NCBI GenBank assembly: GCA_964537505.1
Contig: CAZICK010000011.1
Coordinates: 1 to 57,103, forward strand
From: DAINBT01 sp036732785
GTDB lineage: Bacteria > Planctomycetota > Phycisphaerae > Sedimentisphaerales > SM23-30
DNA length: 57,103 nt
Direction: 5' to 3'
Within the stretch, counting starts at the first letter, position 1. The number at the start of each line of letters is the position of its first letter. The notes under the pieces are model-generated. The model worked only from the letters and a program-made list of their open reading frames with translations. It made no database searches and was not told the DNA's origin. A program made the translations under genes and the position numbers. Of this stretch, positions 49,860 to 57,103 are shown in pieces.

Positions 49860-50870
49860 TTATTTCGAAACCGGTTTCGGTTCGGCGTATTGCCGGTAGC
49901 GCAATGCGATCTTCGCCTGCTCGGCACTGCCCTGATGGAACAAAAACCGCCAGCGAAACGTAACGCTTTCGCCAGCCTTAATCACCATATCGCCGGCGCC
50001 TTTCGGTTTGCCCTCGAAGTCGTGCGCCCCGAACGGGTTGGCGGCAATCAAGCCGTAATCGCGAGCATGCCACCATGTTGGATAACGCGGATTGTCGGGA
50101 TGATCAAATATCGCCACCCCAACGGTCTTCTCGTCAATCTTACCCCAGTAATCGACCCACTTGGCCCGCTTGCCCCATAGGTCCTTGCCGCTGACGCCTT
50201 CGCTGTTGAGAGCCTGGCCGTTGGCGGTAGTAACACCGTTTCCCGGATCGTTGCTCAGCCGCAGGTTCGGATGCGTACGAATCGCCATCGACCCTTCCTT
50301 GGTATCGCCCAGGGTAAGGTCACCCTCGGAGGCGTGAATGGTAATCTCAAAATCAATGATCCTGCCATCGGGTAAAACCTCGAAACCTGTAGTCCGCGTA
50401 TCCGTGCATCGCACCTTCCCGTCAGGTCCGATCCACTTGTTACTTGTCTGTATGCTGCCACGCTTCGGTCCGCCGGTGGTCTTCAATATCTTGTCCTGAA
50501 CAATTTTTCCGGTTTTGGAACCTTCGCTCCAGAAATCCACGCCGTTGACCAACCCGTGCGTAAACCACAAAGAACGATGATGCGGATGATCATGGGCCTC
50601 GCCCTTAACATCCTTTCTCATCGGGAAGTTACGAGTCATTGCGATGCCATGCGGGCCGATCACCGGGTACAGAATCGGTCGCGGGGTATCCTCATAAACG
50701 TATTCGGTAAATAACTCGCCGTTGATTTCGACACGTAATTTACCATCCAGCGATTTGATGCTAACAATATCGGATTGATCGGTCGGCGATTCACTATGCA
50801 GTGATACGCACAAAAAAAACAATACGCCCACCACCGTCAACACAAACATCCGTGAGCGAAAAAAGATCAT
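49860..50870 (-). CDS. Exported PmoA-like (DUF6807) protein
   Basis: A 336-residue secreted protein of the PmoA/DUF6807 family, often linked to Gfo/Idh/MocA genes in planctomycetes and Bacteroidetes. A signal peptide covers about 1-28. Conserved segments include 'PILYPVIGPHG' (about 63), 'DHPHHRSLWFTHG' (about 92) and 'FDHPDNPRYPTWWHARDYGLIAANPFG' (about 245). The His-rich motif suggests metal or sugar binding. The name does not imply particulate methane monooxygenase. Function unknown; carbohydrate metabolism is inferred from context. Confidence 0.88.
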   Translation of the reverse strand: MIFFRSRMFVLTVVGVLFFLCVSLHSESPTDQSDIVSIKSLDGKLRVEINGELFTEYVYEDTPRPILYPVIGPHGIAMTRNFPMRKDVKGEAHDHPHHRSLWFTHGLVNGVDFWSEGSKTGKIVQDKILKTTGGPKRGSIQTSNKWIGPDGKVRCTDTRTTGFEVLPDGRIIDFEITIHASEGDLTLGDTKEGSMAIRTHPNLRLSNDPGNGVTTANGQALNSEGVSGKDLWGKRAKWVDYWGKIDEKTVGVAIFDHPDNPRYPTWWHARDYGLIAANPFGAHDFEGKPKGAGDMVIKAGESVTFRWRFLFHQGSAEQAKIALRYRQYAEPKPVSK

Positions 50871-50929
50871 TAACTTCGTCTCGACTTTCGCAGTTTTTTT
50901 AACCCAACTTTCATTCAGTATGGGTATAT

Positions 50930-51976
50930 CTAACTCTCTTTAATCATACTACGTAATATCTTTTCCATTTCACGCAGTTTTTTACGGAGTTCCGGCAGGT
51001 CCTTGAGCAGCATAAGGCTGCGTTTGGCCTGGGTAATCGGTTGAGCCGGCGAGCCTACGATTGCCTGTCCTTCGGGGACGTCATTGATCACGCCGGACTG
51101 AGCGCCGATCTTGACGTTATCGCCGATCTTGATATGTCCGACCACCCCGACCTGGCCGCCAAAGATGCAATATTGCCCCACCTGCACACTCCCGGCGATA
51201 CCCACCTGAGCCACCAGCAGACAGTTTGGTCCGATCCGTGTGTTGTGCCCGATGGCAATCAGATCGCTCATTTTCGTACCATGGCCGATCACCGTATCAC
51301 CCAGCGTCCCACGGTCAATGGCGCAATTGGCGCCCATTTCCACATCATCTTCTATGGTCACCCCGCCGATCTGTGGTATCTTGTGATGTAAGCCGTCGTG
51401 CGTAGCGTAGCCGAACCCATCCTGACCAATTACACATCCAGAATGAATCGTCACCCGGTCCCCTATCGTACAGCCGTCATAGATCGTTACATTGGGATAT
51501 ATAACACAATCCCTGCCTATTTTGCTGCCCGGTCCAATAGTGCAGTTAGGATAGATACAGGTGTTCTCTCCGATCTCGACATTCTCGGAAATGCACACAA
51601 AATCGTGAATATCAACCTCGGGGCCGATCTTGGCCGAGGCTGCTACGCCGGCCCGCAGACTAACGCCGATTTTTTTATGTCCGCGGTGACCATGCAGCAG
51701 CACCACAATCTGCATAAACGCGTAATATGGATCCTGGCAGCGGATAAACGTTCGGTCGTTGACGCTATCGGGACCGGTAAAATCATCCTTTCCGATCACC
51801 ACTACCGATGCCCTGGAGTCCTTGACCTCTTTTTCATACTTGGAATTGGCCAGAAAGCTTACATCGCCTGTGCCCGCTTCACTAAGCGTCGCCGCGCCGG
51901 TTATCTCAATAGTCTCATCCCCCACCACCTGTCCGCCCACATGCTCGGCCAGTTCTTTTGCCGTTCTCGCTTCCAT
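50930..51976 (-). CDS. lpxD: UDP-3-O-acylglucosamine N-acyltransferase LpxD
   Basis: A 348-residue lipid A enzyme that adds the N-linked acyl chain to UDP-3-O-acylglucosamine. An N-terminal uridine-binding domain (about 1-100) is followed by left-handed beta-helix hexapeptide repeats (about 105-290) and a C-terminal helix. The catalytic His is probably in 'IAIGHNTRIG' (about 240). AAAGGAG lies 4-5 nt before the ATG. It is in the same orientation as pmoA-gfo-lpxI and may head the operon. Confidence 0.95.
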   Translation of the reverse strand: MEARTAKELAEHVGGQVVGDETIEITGAATLSEAGTGDVSFLANSKYEKEVKDSRASVVVIGKDDFTGPDSVNDRTFIRCQDPYYAFMQIVVLLHGHRGHKKIGVSLRAGVAASAKIGPEVDIHDFVCISENVEIGENTCIYPNCTIGPGSKIGRDCVIYPNVTIYDGCTIGDRVTIHSGCVIGQDGFGYATHDGLHHKIPQIGGVTIEDDVEMGANCAIDRGTLGDTVIGHGTKMSDLIAIGHNTRIGPNCLLVAQVGIAGSVQVGQYCIFGGQVGVVGHIKIGDNVKIGAQSGVINDVPEGQAIVGSPAQPITQAKRSLMLLKDLPELRKKLREMEKILRSMIKES

Positions 51977-52082
51977 TATCTCCTTTCATCAGCCCCCAAA
52001 CCCCCGCCCAGGGCCTTCCAGCAGCACAACTCATTCGGCTTCATTGCGATCAGCCGCCACCGCCGATCAAATCGACGATTAT

Positions 52083-52274
52083 AGCCAACCCTACCGACAA
52101 GTCAATACCGAATACGCCGAAATGATGGGAATGGCTCACGCCGCAGCTACTAACAGGACGACCGACCGCGCCGCAGCAATGGACACCGATGCCATAATCA
52201 ATGTTCGCTATACAACCACCAGCGTCAGCGGCGGTGCGACTGAGCTTTTAGTTTACGGCACAGCCGGTGAATAA
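52083..52274 (+). pseudogene. C-terminal fragment of a YbjQ-family gene
   Basis: The plus frame from about 52083 to the TAA at 52272-52274 translates to a stretch that aligns with the C-terminal half of YbjQ (PF01906) proteins: 'EYAEMM' near the start, 'TDAIINVRYTTT' and 'GGATELLVYGTAG' at the end. No start codon with an SD and none of the N-terminal half ('GNTVRARHIG' type) precedes it. It is most likely a 5'-truncated remnant. It lies just upstream of lpxD on the other strand. Confidence 0.6.
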
Positions 52275-52356
52275 ATCGCCTGGTGATAAGCCCCAGACTC
52301 CGCCTCGCCGATTGCGGCGGCTGTCAGTTCGAAAGGTTTAGGTTCTCTTAAGGGAG

Positions 52357-52522
52357 CCTCTAAAAATTGCTTTTGTCACGAGAACGAGCGAAATTTTCGT
52401 CAGCGAGGCAGAGGTCAAAAATCGCCGCAGGCGTAGTTGTAACTACGTTGAGGACGATTTTTGGCCGATAACGATGCTGACGGAAATTGCAGCCGTTCGT
52501 AGTAAAAATGAATTTTTAGAGG
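52357..52522. mobile_element. 166-bp palindromic MITE-like element
   Basis: Ends CCTCTAAAAATT (52357-52368) and AATTTTTAGAGG (52511-52522) are a perfect 12-bp inverted repeat. Complementary inner stems (TTTCGTCAGC with GCTGACGGAAA, AAAAATCGCC with GGACGATTTTT) continue to the exact centre, CGTAGTT-GT-AACTACG (52432-52447, midpoint 52439.5, identical to the element midpoint). The direct repeat GGTTCTCTTAAGGG lies at 52341-52354 and 52521-52534, as expected for a target-site duplication. It contains no ORF. It is best explained as a miniature inverted-repeat element or structured dispersed hairpin. Confidence 0.7.
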
Positions 52523-52527
52523 TTCTC

Positions 52528-52695
52528 TTAAGGGCTAAGCTGCTTAAATATGGTGTCGTACAACTCCATGCTGCGCAGACACGCCAAGACCACCGTCGCG
52601 CTCAGTACCAGCGCCGCCAGTCCCAGCAAAGCGGTGTAAATATCGTTTTCACTTGTTCTGATTTTACGTTTCTTTTTCTCTTTGTCCGCTACCAT
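52528..52695 (-). CDS. 55-aa single-pass membrane protein
   Basis: A 55-residue protein below usual length cut-offs. The first 15 residues are strongly basic (KEKKKRK), followed by one membrane helix (about 21-42) and a short C-terminal tail. AGGCGGA lies upstream of the ATG at 52695. It starts 76 bp after the stop of the coiled-coil protein gene (52772), on the same strand, so they may be cotranscribed. The TAA stop lies inside the direct repeat that flanks the palindromic element, so the insertion occurred at the gene's end. Confidence 0.55.
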   Translation of the reverse strand: MVADKEKKKRKIRTSENDIYTALLGLAALVLSATVVLACLRSMELYDTIFKQLSP

Positions 52696-52771
52696 ATTTC
52701 CGCCTTTTCTTTAGTCTGTCACGGCTTATTTTCGGGTGGTTTTTCGTCAGGATAGCCAAAACTCAATCGCA

Positions 52772-53659
52772 TCAATCAAAACCTGTAGTTACGCTGTCAC
52801 CAGGCACAGCGATCCCCTGTAAATTGACCATTCGACCGACTGATTCACTCGGTGTCACATAGATTATTTCCAGTTTGCCAAGATAATCGGCGCCACGGAC
52901 TATCGAAAACATCATACCTTTGCGAACCCCCGAGGAGCTTCCAACCGAGACTGCTGCTTTTTCACCGTCTATTTCGGTAACTTCTCCGCGAATCGGCACT
53001 CCGGTTCTCTCCGGCTTGACCATCGATACCCCGGCGCCGCCCTGAAAATCACCGGAAGTTAATTCGATTTTGCCGATATCTTGTTTCAGCAGACTGTTTT
53101 CTTCTTCCAGTTCGTAAATCTTCTCTACTTGTTGTTTTCGTATAGCCATCAATTGATTATTCTCCGCCTGCAGATTATTGAATTGACGGGTCAACTCGAT
53201 CCTTTGTGTTTCGGCTTCCATTGCCTTGGCCCGTTGTTCATCAAGCGCTATCTGAATGGCCAGTTGTACGTCACGCATATTCTGGATGGTTTCGCTGAAG
53301 GACATCATAGTACCAATCGCCTTCTCAGCCCGACTGGCCTCGGTAGCGCTTGATTGCTTTTCTGCGGATATCTGCCGTGCCAGTTCACTGTTACGCCGTT
53401 GCACTATCCCGATATCCTCTTGGATGGACCGGATAATGCTGTTATTTCGCATCCGCTCTTCGGTCAACTCCATGTTCGCCGCCAAAGCATTCACCTGGGC
53501 CGCCGTCGTAATGGTTATCTGTTGCTCATAAGCGGTTTTGTAGTTGCTGGTATTGGTGAAAAAAACCACTACCACACCACAAAGAAATATCGCCAACGCC
53601 GAAACCAACAACGCGAGTACTTTTGTTAGATTACTCAAGTCCTTGCTCCTTATATTCAC
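52772..53659 (-). CDS. Membrane-anchored coiled-coil protein
   Basis: A 295-residue protein with one N-terminal membrane helix (about 13-35), a long coiled coil (about 60-190) and a C-terminal beta domain ('GVSMVKPERTGVPIRGEVTEIDGEKAAVSVGS' region, about 225-290). The topology recalls MreC or other envelope scaffolds but no family is certain. The start is unclear: GTG at 53659 gives this length, while TTG at 53638 has AAGGAG 7 nt upstream and overlaps the stop of a ten-codon ORF. A promoter is at 53762-53789. Confidence 0.75.
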   Translation of the reverse strand: MNIRSKDLSNLTKVLALLVSALAIFLCGVVVVFFTNTSNYKTAYEQQITITTAAQVNALAANMELTEERMRNNSIIRSIQEDIGIVQRRNSELARQISAEKQSSATEASRAEKAIGTMMSFSETIQNMRDVQLAIQIALDEQRAKAMEAETQRIELTRQFNNLQAENNQLMAIRKQQVEKIYELEEENSLLKQDIGKIELTSGDFQGGAGVSMVKPERTGVPIRGEVTEIDGEKAAVSVGSSSGVRKGMMFSIVRGADYLGKLEIIYVTPSESVGRMVNLQGIAVPGDSVTTGFD

Positions 53660-53761
53660 TCATAGGTATATTATCTTCATTCTGGGTGTGCTTCAAAACC
53701 AGCCGGACAACTTCAAACCAGGCTGGCGTAGAACTACTGCGCCCTCTTATCCTATTTATCC

Positions 53762-53789
53762 ATTTTAGTAAAAACAGATCATAAGTCAA
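53762..53789 (-). promoter_or_regulatory. Promoter of the coiled-coil protein gene
   Basis: On the minus strand TTGACT (53789-53784) and TAAAAT (53767-53762) with a 16-bp spacer. The rest of the 386-bp gap 53660-54045 holds nothing else I can support; it includes an A/T-rich stretch and no clear terminator. Confidence 0.5.
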
Positions 53790-54045
53790 CAAATTTCTGG
53801 ATCGCAAAGCAAGGACAATTTGCCCCCGCACAACCGCTTAAATAATACCAAAAAAAACCGGCGATATTTTTCATATCGCCTTGTAACTAAAGAAGTTATG
53901 AAAAACATCGCCACAAACTCGATCAGCATTGCCACAGAAAGGTAAACCCACGGTTTATGTCGCTAACCTCTTATTTTACAAGCGGTTAGACGCATAATGG
54001 CAGGTTTGCCCCCTCCAGACCATATACAGTAAAGTACGATACTTT

Positions 54046-55194
54046 TTATTTCAAACTGAACGATTCTGACAGCGAATCCAGAGAACAAGACTCTATAGCT
54101 CGGCCGTAATCGTCGAGCCAGTAAGCATCGGGATTTCTCTTGAATATCAGAAAACTACCGCTTTTTTTGTCGTCCTTGGCACGGTGATATTTCATATAGA
54201 TGTGCTCAGCGGTCATCCCGACGATTTCGACCTTGCCGCTCTCGTGCGACATGGTAAAACGGGCACGCTTGGCCAGACCTGAAACATTGGCCTTTGCCCG
54301 CTCGAAAACCCTGTATCCCTCCTCAATAGGAACAGCATACTCACTATTGCCGCTCGACGGACGACACTGAAAAACATAATAAGGCGGCACCCCTGCAAAA
54401 GAAAGCTTCCTGAACAAATCGATCATGGCCTGCGGATTGTCGTTTACGCCGCGGATAATCGGAGTCTGGTTACACAAAACAGCGCCCCCATTACGCAGAA
54501 CCTTGACCGATTCGATGGATATATCGGTCATCTCGTTGATGTGATTGAAATGGGTCATAATGTAGAGCTGTTTGCCGTGATCGAGGCATTTGCCGACCAG
54601 CTTTAACAACTGGGGATCGTTAATAATACGGTGCGGATTAAACGCGGGCATCTTAGTGCCCCAACGAATAATCTTGACATGCTCGATTGGCCCAACCGCA
54701 TCGACAATCTTTTCGAGCTTACTGGTAGCCAAAATTAATGGATCGCCTCCGGTCATCAGCACATTGGTAATCTCTTTATGTTGATTAATGTATTCAACCG
54801 CGGCCGGCAGATCGGTGAGCATTTCGCTATGGTCCTTAACGAACACACGTTTGCGAAAACAGTAACGACAAATACCGCCACAAACGTTGACCACCAAAAG
54901 CACAACAGTAGATGAATACTTGTGCTCCACGCCTGGAAGCACGGTAATACCCTGCTCATCAGAAGGATCCAGACTGCCCCACTCCTTAAGCTCGCATAAA
55001 TCGGGAATTATAATTCTGCGTATGGGATCGTCAGGATCATTCCAGTCGATAAGCGATAAATAATAATCGTTGGAACGAAAACGATATTTTTCGGTTACCT
55101 TCGCTAACTGCCCCTGCTGATCGCCGGAAAGACCTTCTATATCCTCGATCTTGTTTAAATACTTAGGCCTTACCATATTATGATCGCTCGACAT
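54046..55194 (-). CDS. KamA-family radical SAM aminomutase
   Basis: A 382-residue radical SAM enzyme of the lysine 2,3-aminomutase family. The cluster motif Cx3Cx2C is C105-C109-C112 (CGGICRYC). 'MTGGDPLILATSKL' (about 147) is the SAM GGxP-type motif, and the PLP-associated Arg/Lys-containing region 'PGxHSxESGK' corresponds to 'FTMSHESGKVEIVG' near 318. The start at 55194 has GAGGTG 7 nt upstream; a GTG 24 bp earlier is possible. Candidate substrates are free lysine or, as in EpmB, a lysine bound to EF-P. No epmA is nearby. Confidence 0.9.
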   Translation of the reverse strand: MSSDHNMVRPKYLNKIEDIEGLSGDQQGQLAKVTEKYRFRSNDYYLSLIDWNDPDDPIRRIIIPDLCELKEWGSLDPSDEQGITVLPGVEHKYSSTVVLLVVNVCGGICRYCFRKRVFVKDHSEMLTDLPAAVEYINQHKEITNVLMTGGDPLILATSKLEKIVDAVGPIEHVKIIRWGTKMPAFNPHRIINDPQLLKLVGKCLDHGKQLYIMTHFNHINEMTDISIESVKVLRNGGAVLCNQTPIIRGVNDNPQAMIDLFRKLSFAGVPPYYVFQCRPSSGNSEYAVPIEEGYRVFERAKANVSGLAKRARFTMSHESGKVEIVGMTAEHIYMKYHRAKDDKKSGSFLIFKRNPDAYWLDDYGRAIESCSLDSLSESFSLK

Positions 55195-55266
55195 CGGATT
55201 CACCTCATTTACTCCCACCCCAAATCAGCGGTTCCCACATATACACACCATTCGCTTTTAAGCAAC

Positions 55267-55294
55267 ATTATACCAAAAAAATATCGATAATCAA
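55267..55294 (-). promoter_or_regulatory. Promoter of the kamA-like gene
   Basis: On the minus strand TTGATT (55294-55289) and TATAAT (55272-55267) with a 16-bp spacer. Confidence 0.55.
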
Positions 55295-55411
55295 ACAAAT
55301 TATATCCATATATAAAAATCGAGCTTTACCGTTTTCTTATTATGTTTACTCAAACTGAAAACCTTTACAATTGATGTCGATCTTTTCGGTTGTGCCTTCA
55401 TCTTTGTCATT

Positions 55412-55885
55412 TTAGAGGTTCCCTTTTAGCTTAAACCCGAAAGCCACTCCCTTATACCAACCCTTCGCCCACTGCGGCAATAACTTCAGCATAACAAATT
55501 CCCGATCTTCAGGTCCATCCGGCCAATGTCTCTTCCACTCATCCTGCCAAATTCGTTTCTTTAAGGCCGGATCATCTATCGTCTCGGCATTGCCCCCGAG
55601 CAACAATGTAAAAAGCTCCGCGACATTGTGGAAATAAACGCACACTTTCGAATTAGCACGAATGTGCTGCATCTTATCGGATGACTGACTTGTAAGCATA
55701 TAAATCAGAAAATCTTCACTATGTTCGGCAAACAACTCTTCTGCGATTCGACATTGTTCCTTATTTCGCAGATTACCCATCATACGCATCTGCGGAAAAC
55801 CTTTGCTGTCAACAGTACTAAGATATGCCCCATCGGCCGTCTCCATCAGTTTCAAACATTCCCGTTTCAATTCTTTTTCATTCAT
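55412..55885 (-). CDS. Pyridoxamine 5'-phosphate oxidase-like flavoprotein
   Basis: A 157-residue split-barrel flavoprotein of the PNPOx-like superfamily, close to general stress protein 26. The strand 'GAYLSTVDSKGFPQMRMMGNL' is near 19-39, and the second strand 'SDKMQHIRANSKVCVYFHN' near 69-87. It probably binds FMN or a deazaflavin; the substrate is unknown. No strong SD is visible. The stop region carries a TTTAGAGGTTC string also present at the right end of the palindromic element. Confidence 0.85.
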   Translation of the reverse strand: MNEKELKRECLKLMETADGAYLSTVDSKGFPQMRMMGNLRNKEQCRIAEELFAEHSEDFLIYMLTSQSSDKMQHIRANSKVCVYFHNVAELFTLLLGGNAETIDDPALKKRIWQDEWKRHWPDGPEDREFVMLKLLPQWAKGWYKGVAFGFKLKGNL

Positions 55886-56079
55886 CCTAAATCTCCTGTC
55901 CCAGCAGTTCTTTTAACCCAATTTCCATCCAACATGCTTTGCTTATAAACAACACACAAGAAAAAGTGCGACACGTAGAGCCGCGTAAGCGAAATCGCAC
56001 AATCAAGGATTTTACATAAACCATTAAAATTGAGCAAGTACGGAATTTTTAGGTCAGGTTGAGGGGCTTTTATTCTTCC

Positions 56080-56108
56080 TTGAAAATATTTTCTGCCTCT
56101 TGTACAAT
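56080..56108 (+). promoter_or_regulatory. Promoter of the lipoprotein gene
   Basis: TTGAAA (56080-56085) and TACAAT (56103-56108) with a 17-bp spacer, about 80 nt upstream of the ATG. The 303-bp divergent gap 55886-56188 also has a GTGCGA/TCGCAC hairpin near 55965-56000. Confidence 0.55.
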
Positions 56109-56188
56109 TTTCTTTAAACAAGCATTGTCTCCTGGTGAACCTGTAACGAAAATCATGATTATTAGAGATTGAAAGGAAGGACAGACAG

Positions 56189-56725
56189 ATGAATAAAACA
56201 TGTATCCTGTTTTTAGTATTAACATTCACAGTTCTCTCAGGGTGCTCAAAAAACTTGCGGCTGGATAATACCGCACAAGCAAGATCAAAAAACTTACAGC
56301 TAGCCGATTCCGCACGCATAGCGGAACTGGATGACTATTGGGCCGAAGTCTCCCGCTGTGTCAGGGAAGGTGACTTCGATGGTTATAAAGCAACTTGTCA
56401 CAAGGACGGTGTTTTCGTCTCCGGAAAAATCAATCAAGCTTACCCCCTTTCAGAGGCTCTAAAAAAATGGAAAAAAGACTTTACCGATACTAAATCAGGT
56501 AAAACTAAAGCCCGTGTCGAATTCAGATTCAGCAAGCGCCTTGGCGATAAAACAACTGCTCATGAAACAGGCATCTTCTGCTACTCAAGTGTGAATAACG
56601 ACGGCACAAAAAAAATGTATTACGTTAATCTTGAGGCCCTGTTGATCAAACGGGGTACCTGGAAGATTATGATGGAATACCAAAAGTCCGAAGCTACTGA
56701 AGAAGAATGGAACAAACTCAAATAG
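56189..56725 (+). CDS. Lipoprotein with NTF2-like domain
   Basis: A 178-residue exported protein. The signal peptide ends in the lipobox LSGC (residues 16-19), a substrate for LspA. After a duplicated SKNLRL/SKNLQL linker (about 20-40), the mature part resembles an NTF2/SnoaL-like (DUF4440) fold: 'IAELDDYWAEVSRCVREGDFDGYKATCHKDGVFVSG' (about 43-78) and a C-terminal 'GTWKIMMEYQKS' strand. Function unknown. AAGGAAGG lies 10 nt upstream of the ATG. Confidence 0.82.
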   Translation: MNKTCILFLVLTFTVLSGCSKNLRLDNTAQARSKNLQLADSARIAELDDYWAEVSRCVREGDFDGYKATCHKDGVFVSGKINQAYPLSEALKKWKKDFTDTKSGKTKARVEFRFSKRLGDKTTAHETGIFCYSSVNNDGTKKMYYVNLEALLIKRGTWKIMMEYQKSEATEEEWNKLK

Positions 56726-57103
56726 TCTAAAGCCAATAACGGAAAATTAAAAGCCTCAGAGAAGCTCTGTAGAAAAACGCTTTGACAAATAACCAAGCCC
56801 CGTCCGTCAGGGAGGGGAAAATTTCCAGCGATATACTTCATTGACAAGTTCCACCGCCCCCCATGCCCATCATTTCCTCTATCATCGCGAAGGAACAAAA
56901 CACGCATAGGGTGGACTCTTACCCCACGCGGATTTTTGCGTATCACCCCCGCCCACAATTGTCATTCCTGCGCAGAGCCTGCCCTCAACTCGATTGGGGG
57001 CCCGACACGAAGCGAAGCCCAGAGCCGCGATAGCGAATCTATCTTCCGCCCTGAAAGACGATCTATGTCAAACTATTATATAAAAAAACTTAATTTACGG
57101 TAT
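56726..57103. other. Terminal region without a supported gene
   Basis: No gene is supported. A REP-like half (GTCATTCCTGCGCAG) begins at 56961 and is followed by a GC-rich, repeat-like stretch. A 112-codon minus-strand frame (56620-56958) overlaps the lipoprotein gene and is not called. Confidence 0.5.

Noticed and set aside
52300..52560. Intact insertion sequence
   Set aside because: The palindromic element contains no transposase frame and is only 166 bp long.
53631..53831. 66-codon minus-strand frame upstream of the coiled-coil gene
   Set aside because: It overlaps the promoter and start of the coiled-coil gene and has no recognisable content.

Overview
The window looks like chromosomal DNA from a planctomycete, most likely of the Phycisphaerae or a related uncultured lineage. 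This is inferred from gene content, not from a marker gene, because the window has no rRNA or tRNA. The pointers are a Tat-exported Gfo/Idh/MocA oxidoreductase beside a PmoA-like (DUF6807) protein, a very large PQQ-type beta-propeller protein with a methyltransferase-like insert, LpxI/LpxD lipid A genes, a cysteine-poor DksA/TraR protein, and a type IV pilus/type II secretion cluster with very large minor pseudopilins. Base composition is moderate. Several genes appear to start at GTG, and many starts lack a good Shine-Dalgarno (SD) sequence.

Layout. 0.1-2.6 kb: three tightly packed minus-strand genes of unknown function. 2.6-3.6 kb: repeat-rich spacer, then a promoter and a structured leader. 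3.6-18.4 kb: plus-strand pilus/secretion cluster (PilB, PilT, second PilB, PilC, six prepilin-like proteins ending in a GspK-like giant). 18.4-19.6 kb: lspA and a dksA-like gene on the minus strand. 20.0-21.8 kb: an M16-like protein without its zinc motif, and marC. 21.9-23.6 kb: two minus-strand genes of unknown function and a small two-strand locus with a predicted structured RNA. 23.6-25.4 kb: proC and a CPBP protease. 25.4-39.5 kb: a long minus-strand run (ribH-nusB, ilvB-ilvN-ilvC, a degenerate glpX, a lone groES-like gene, pyrR-pyrB-pyrC, a NYN-domain gene, the PQQ protein). 39.8-46.8 kb: a membrane protein and a PilM/N/O/P-like assembly platform with a fused PilM-PilN. 47.5-52.0 kb: lpxI, Gfo/Idh, PmoA-like, lpxD. 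52-57 kb: a YbjQ remnant, a 166-bp palindromic element, a coiled-coil membrane protein with a 55-aa partner, a KamA-family radical SAM enzyme, a PNPOx-like protein and a lipoprotein.

How the genes work together. The 3.6-18.4 kb cluster supplies motors, platform and fibre subunits, and the 40.6-46.8 kb cluster supplies the cytoplasmic/inner-membrane alignment complex. No secretin and no prepilin peptidase are in the window. LspA, LpxI and LpxD point to a diderm envelope. The ilv and pyr genes cover most of branched-chain amino acid synthesis and the middle of pyrimidine synthesis. A 22-codon upstream ORF rich in Val/Leu/Ile codons sits in front of ilvB and looks like an attenuation leader.

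The items most worth a second look are the ilvB leader peptide, the antisense pair at 23.3-23.5 kb (a short hydrophobic ORF opposite a predicted RNA with promoter and terminator), a second predicted structured RNA at 47.0-47.3 kb, the exactly centred 166-bp palindrome at 52.4 kb flanked by a 14-bp direct repeat, the degenerate GlpX and M16 proteins, the acidic cofactor loop of IlvC, and several families of intergenic repeats. All functional statements are from reading the sequence only; no database search was run.
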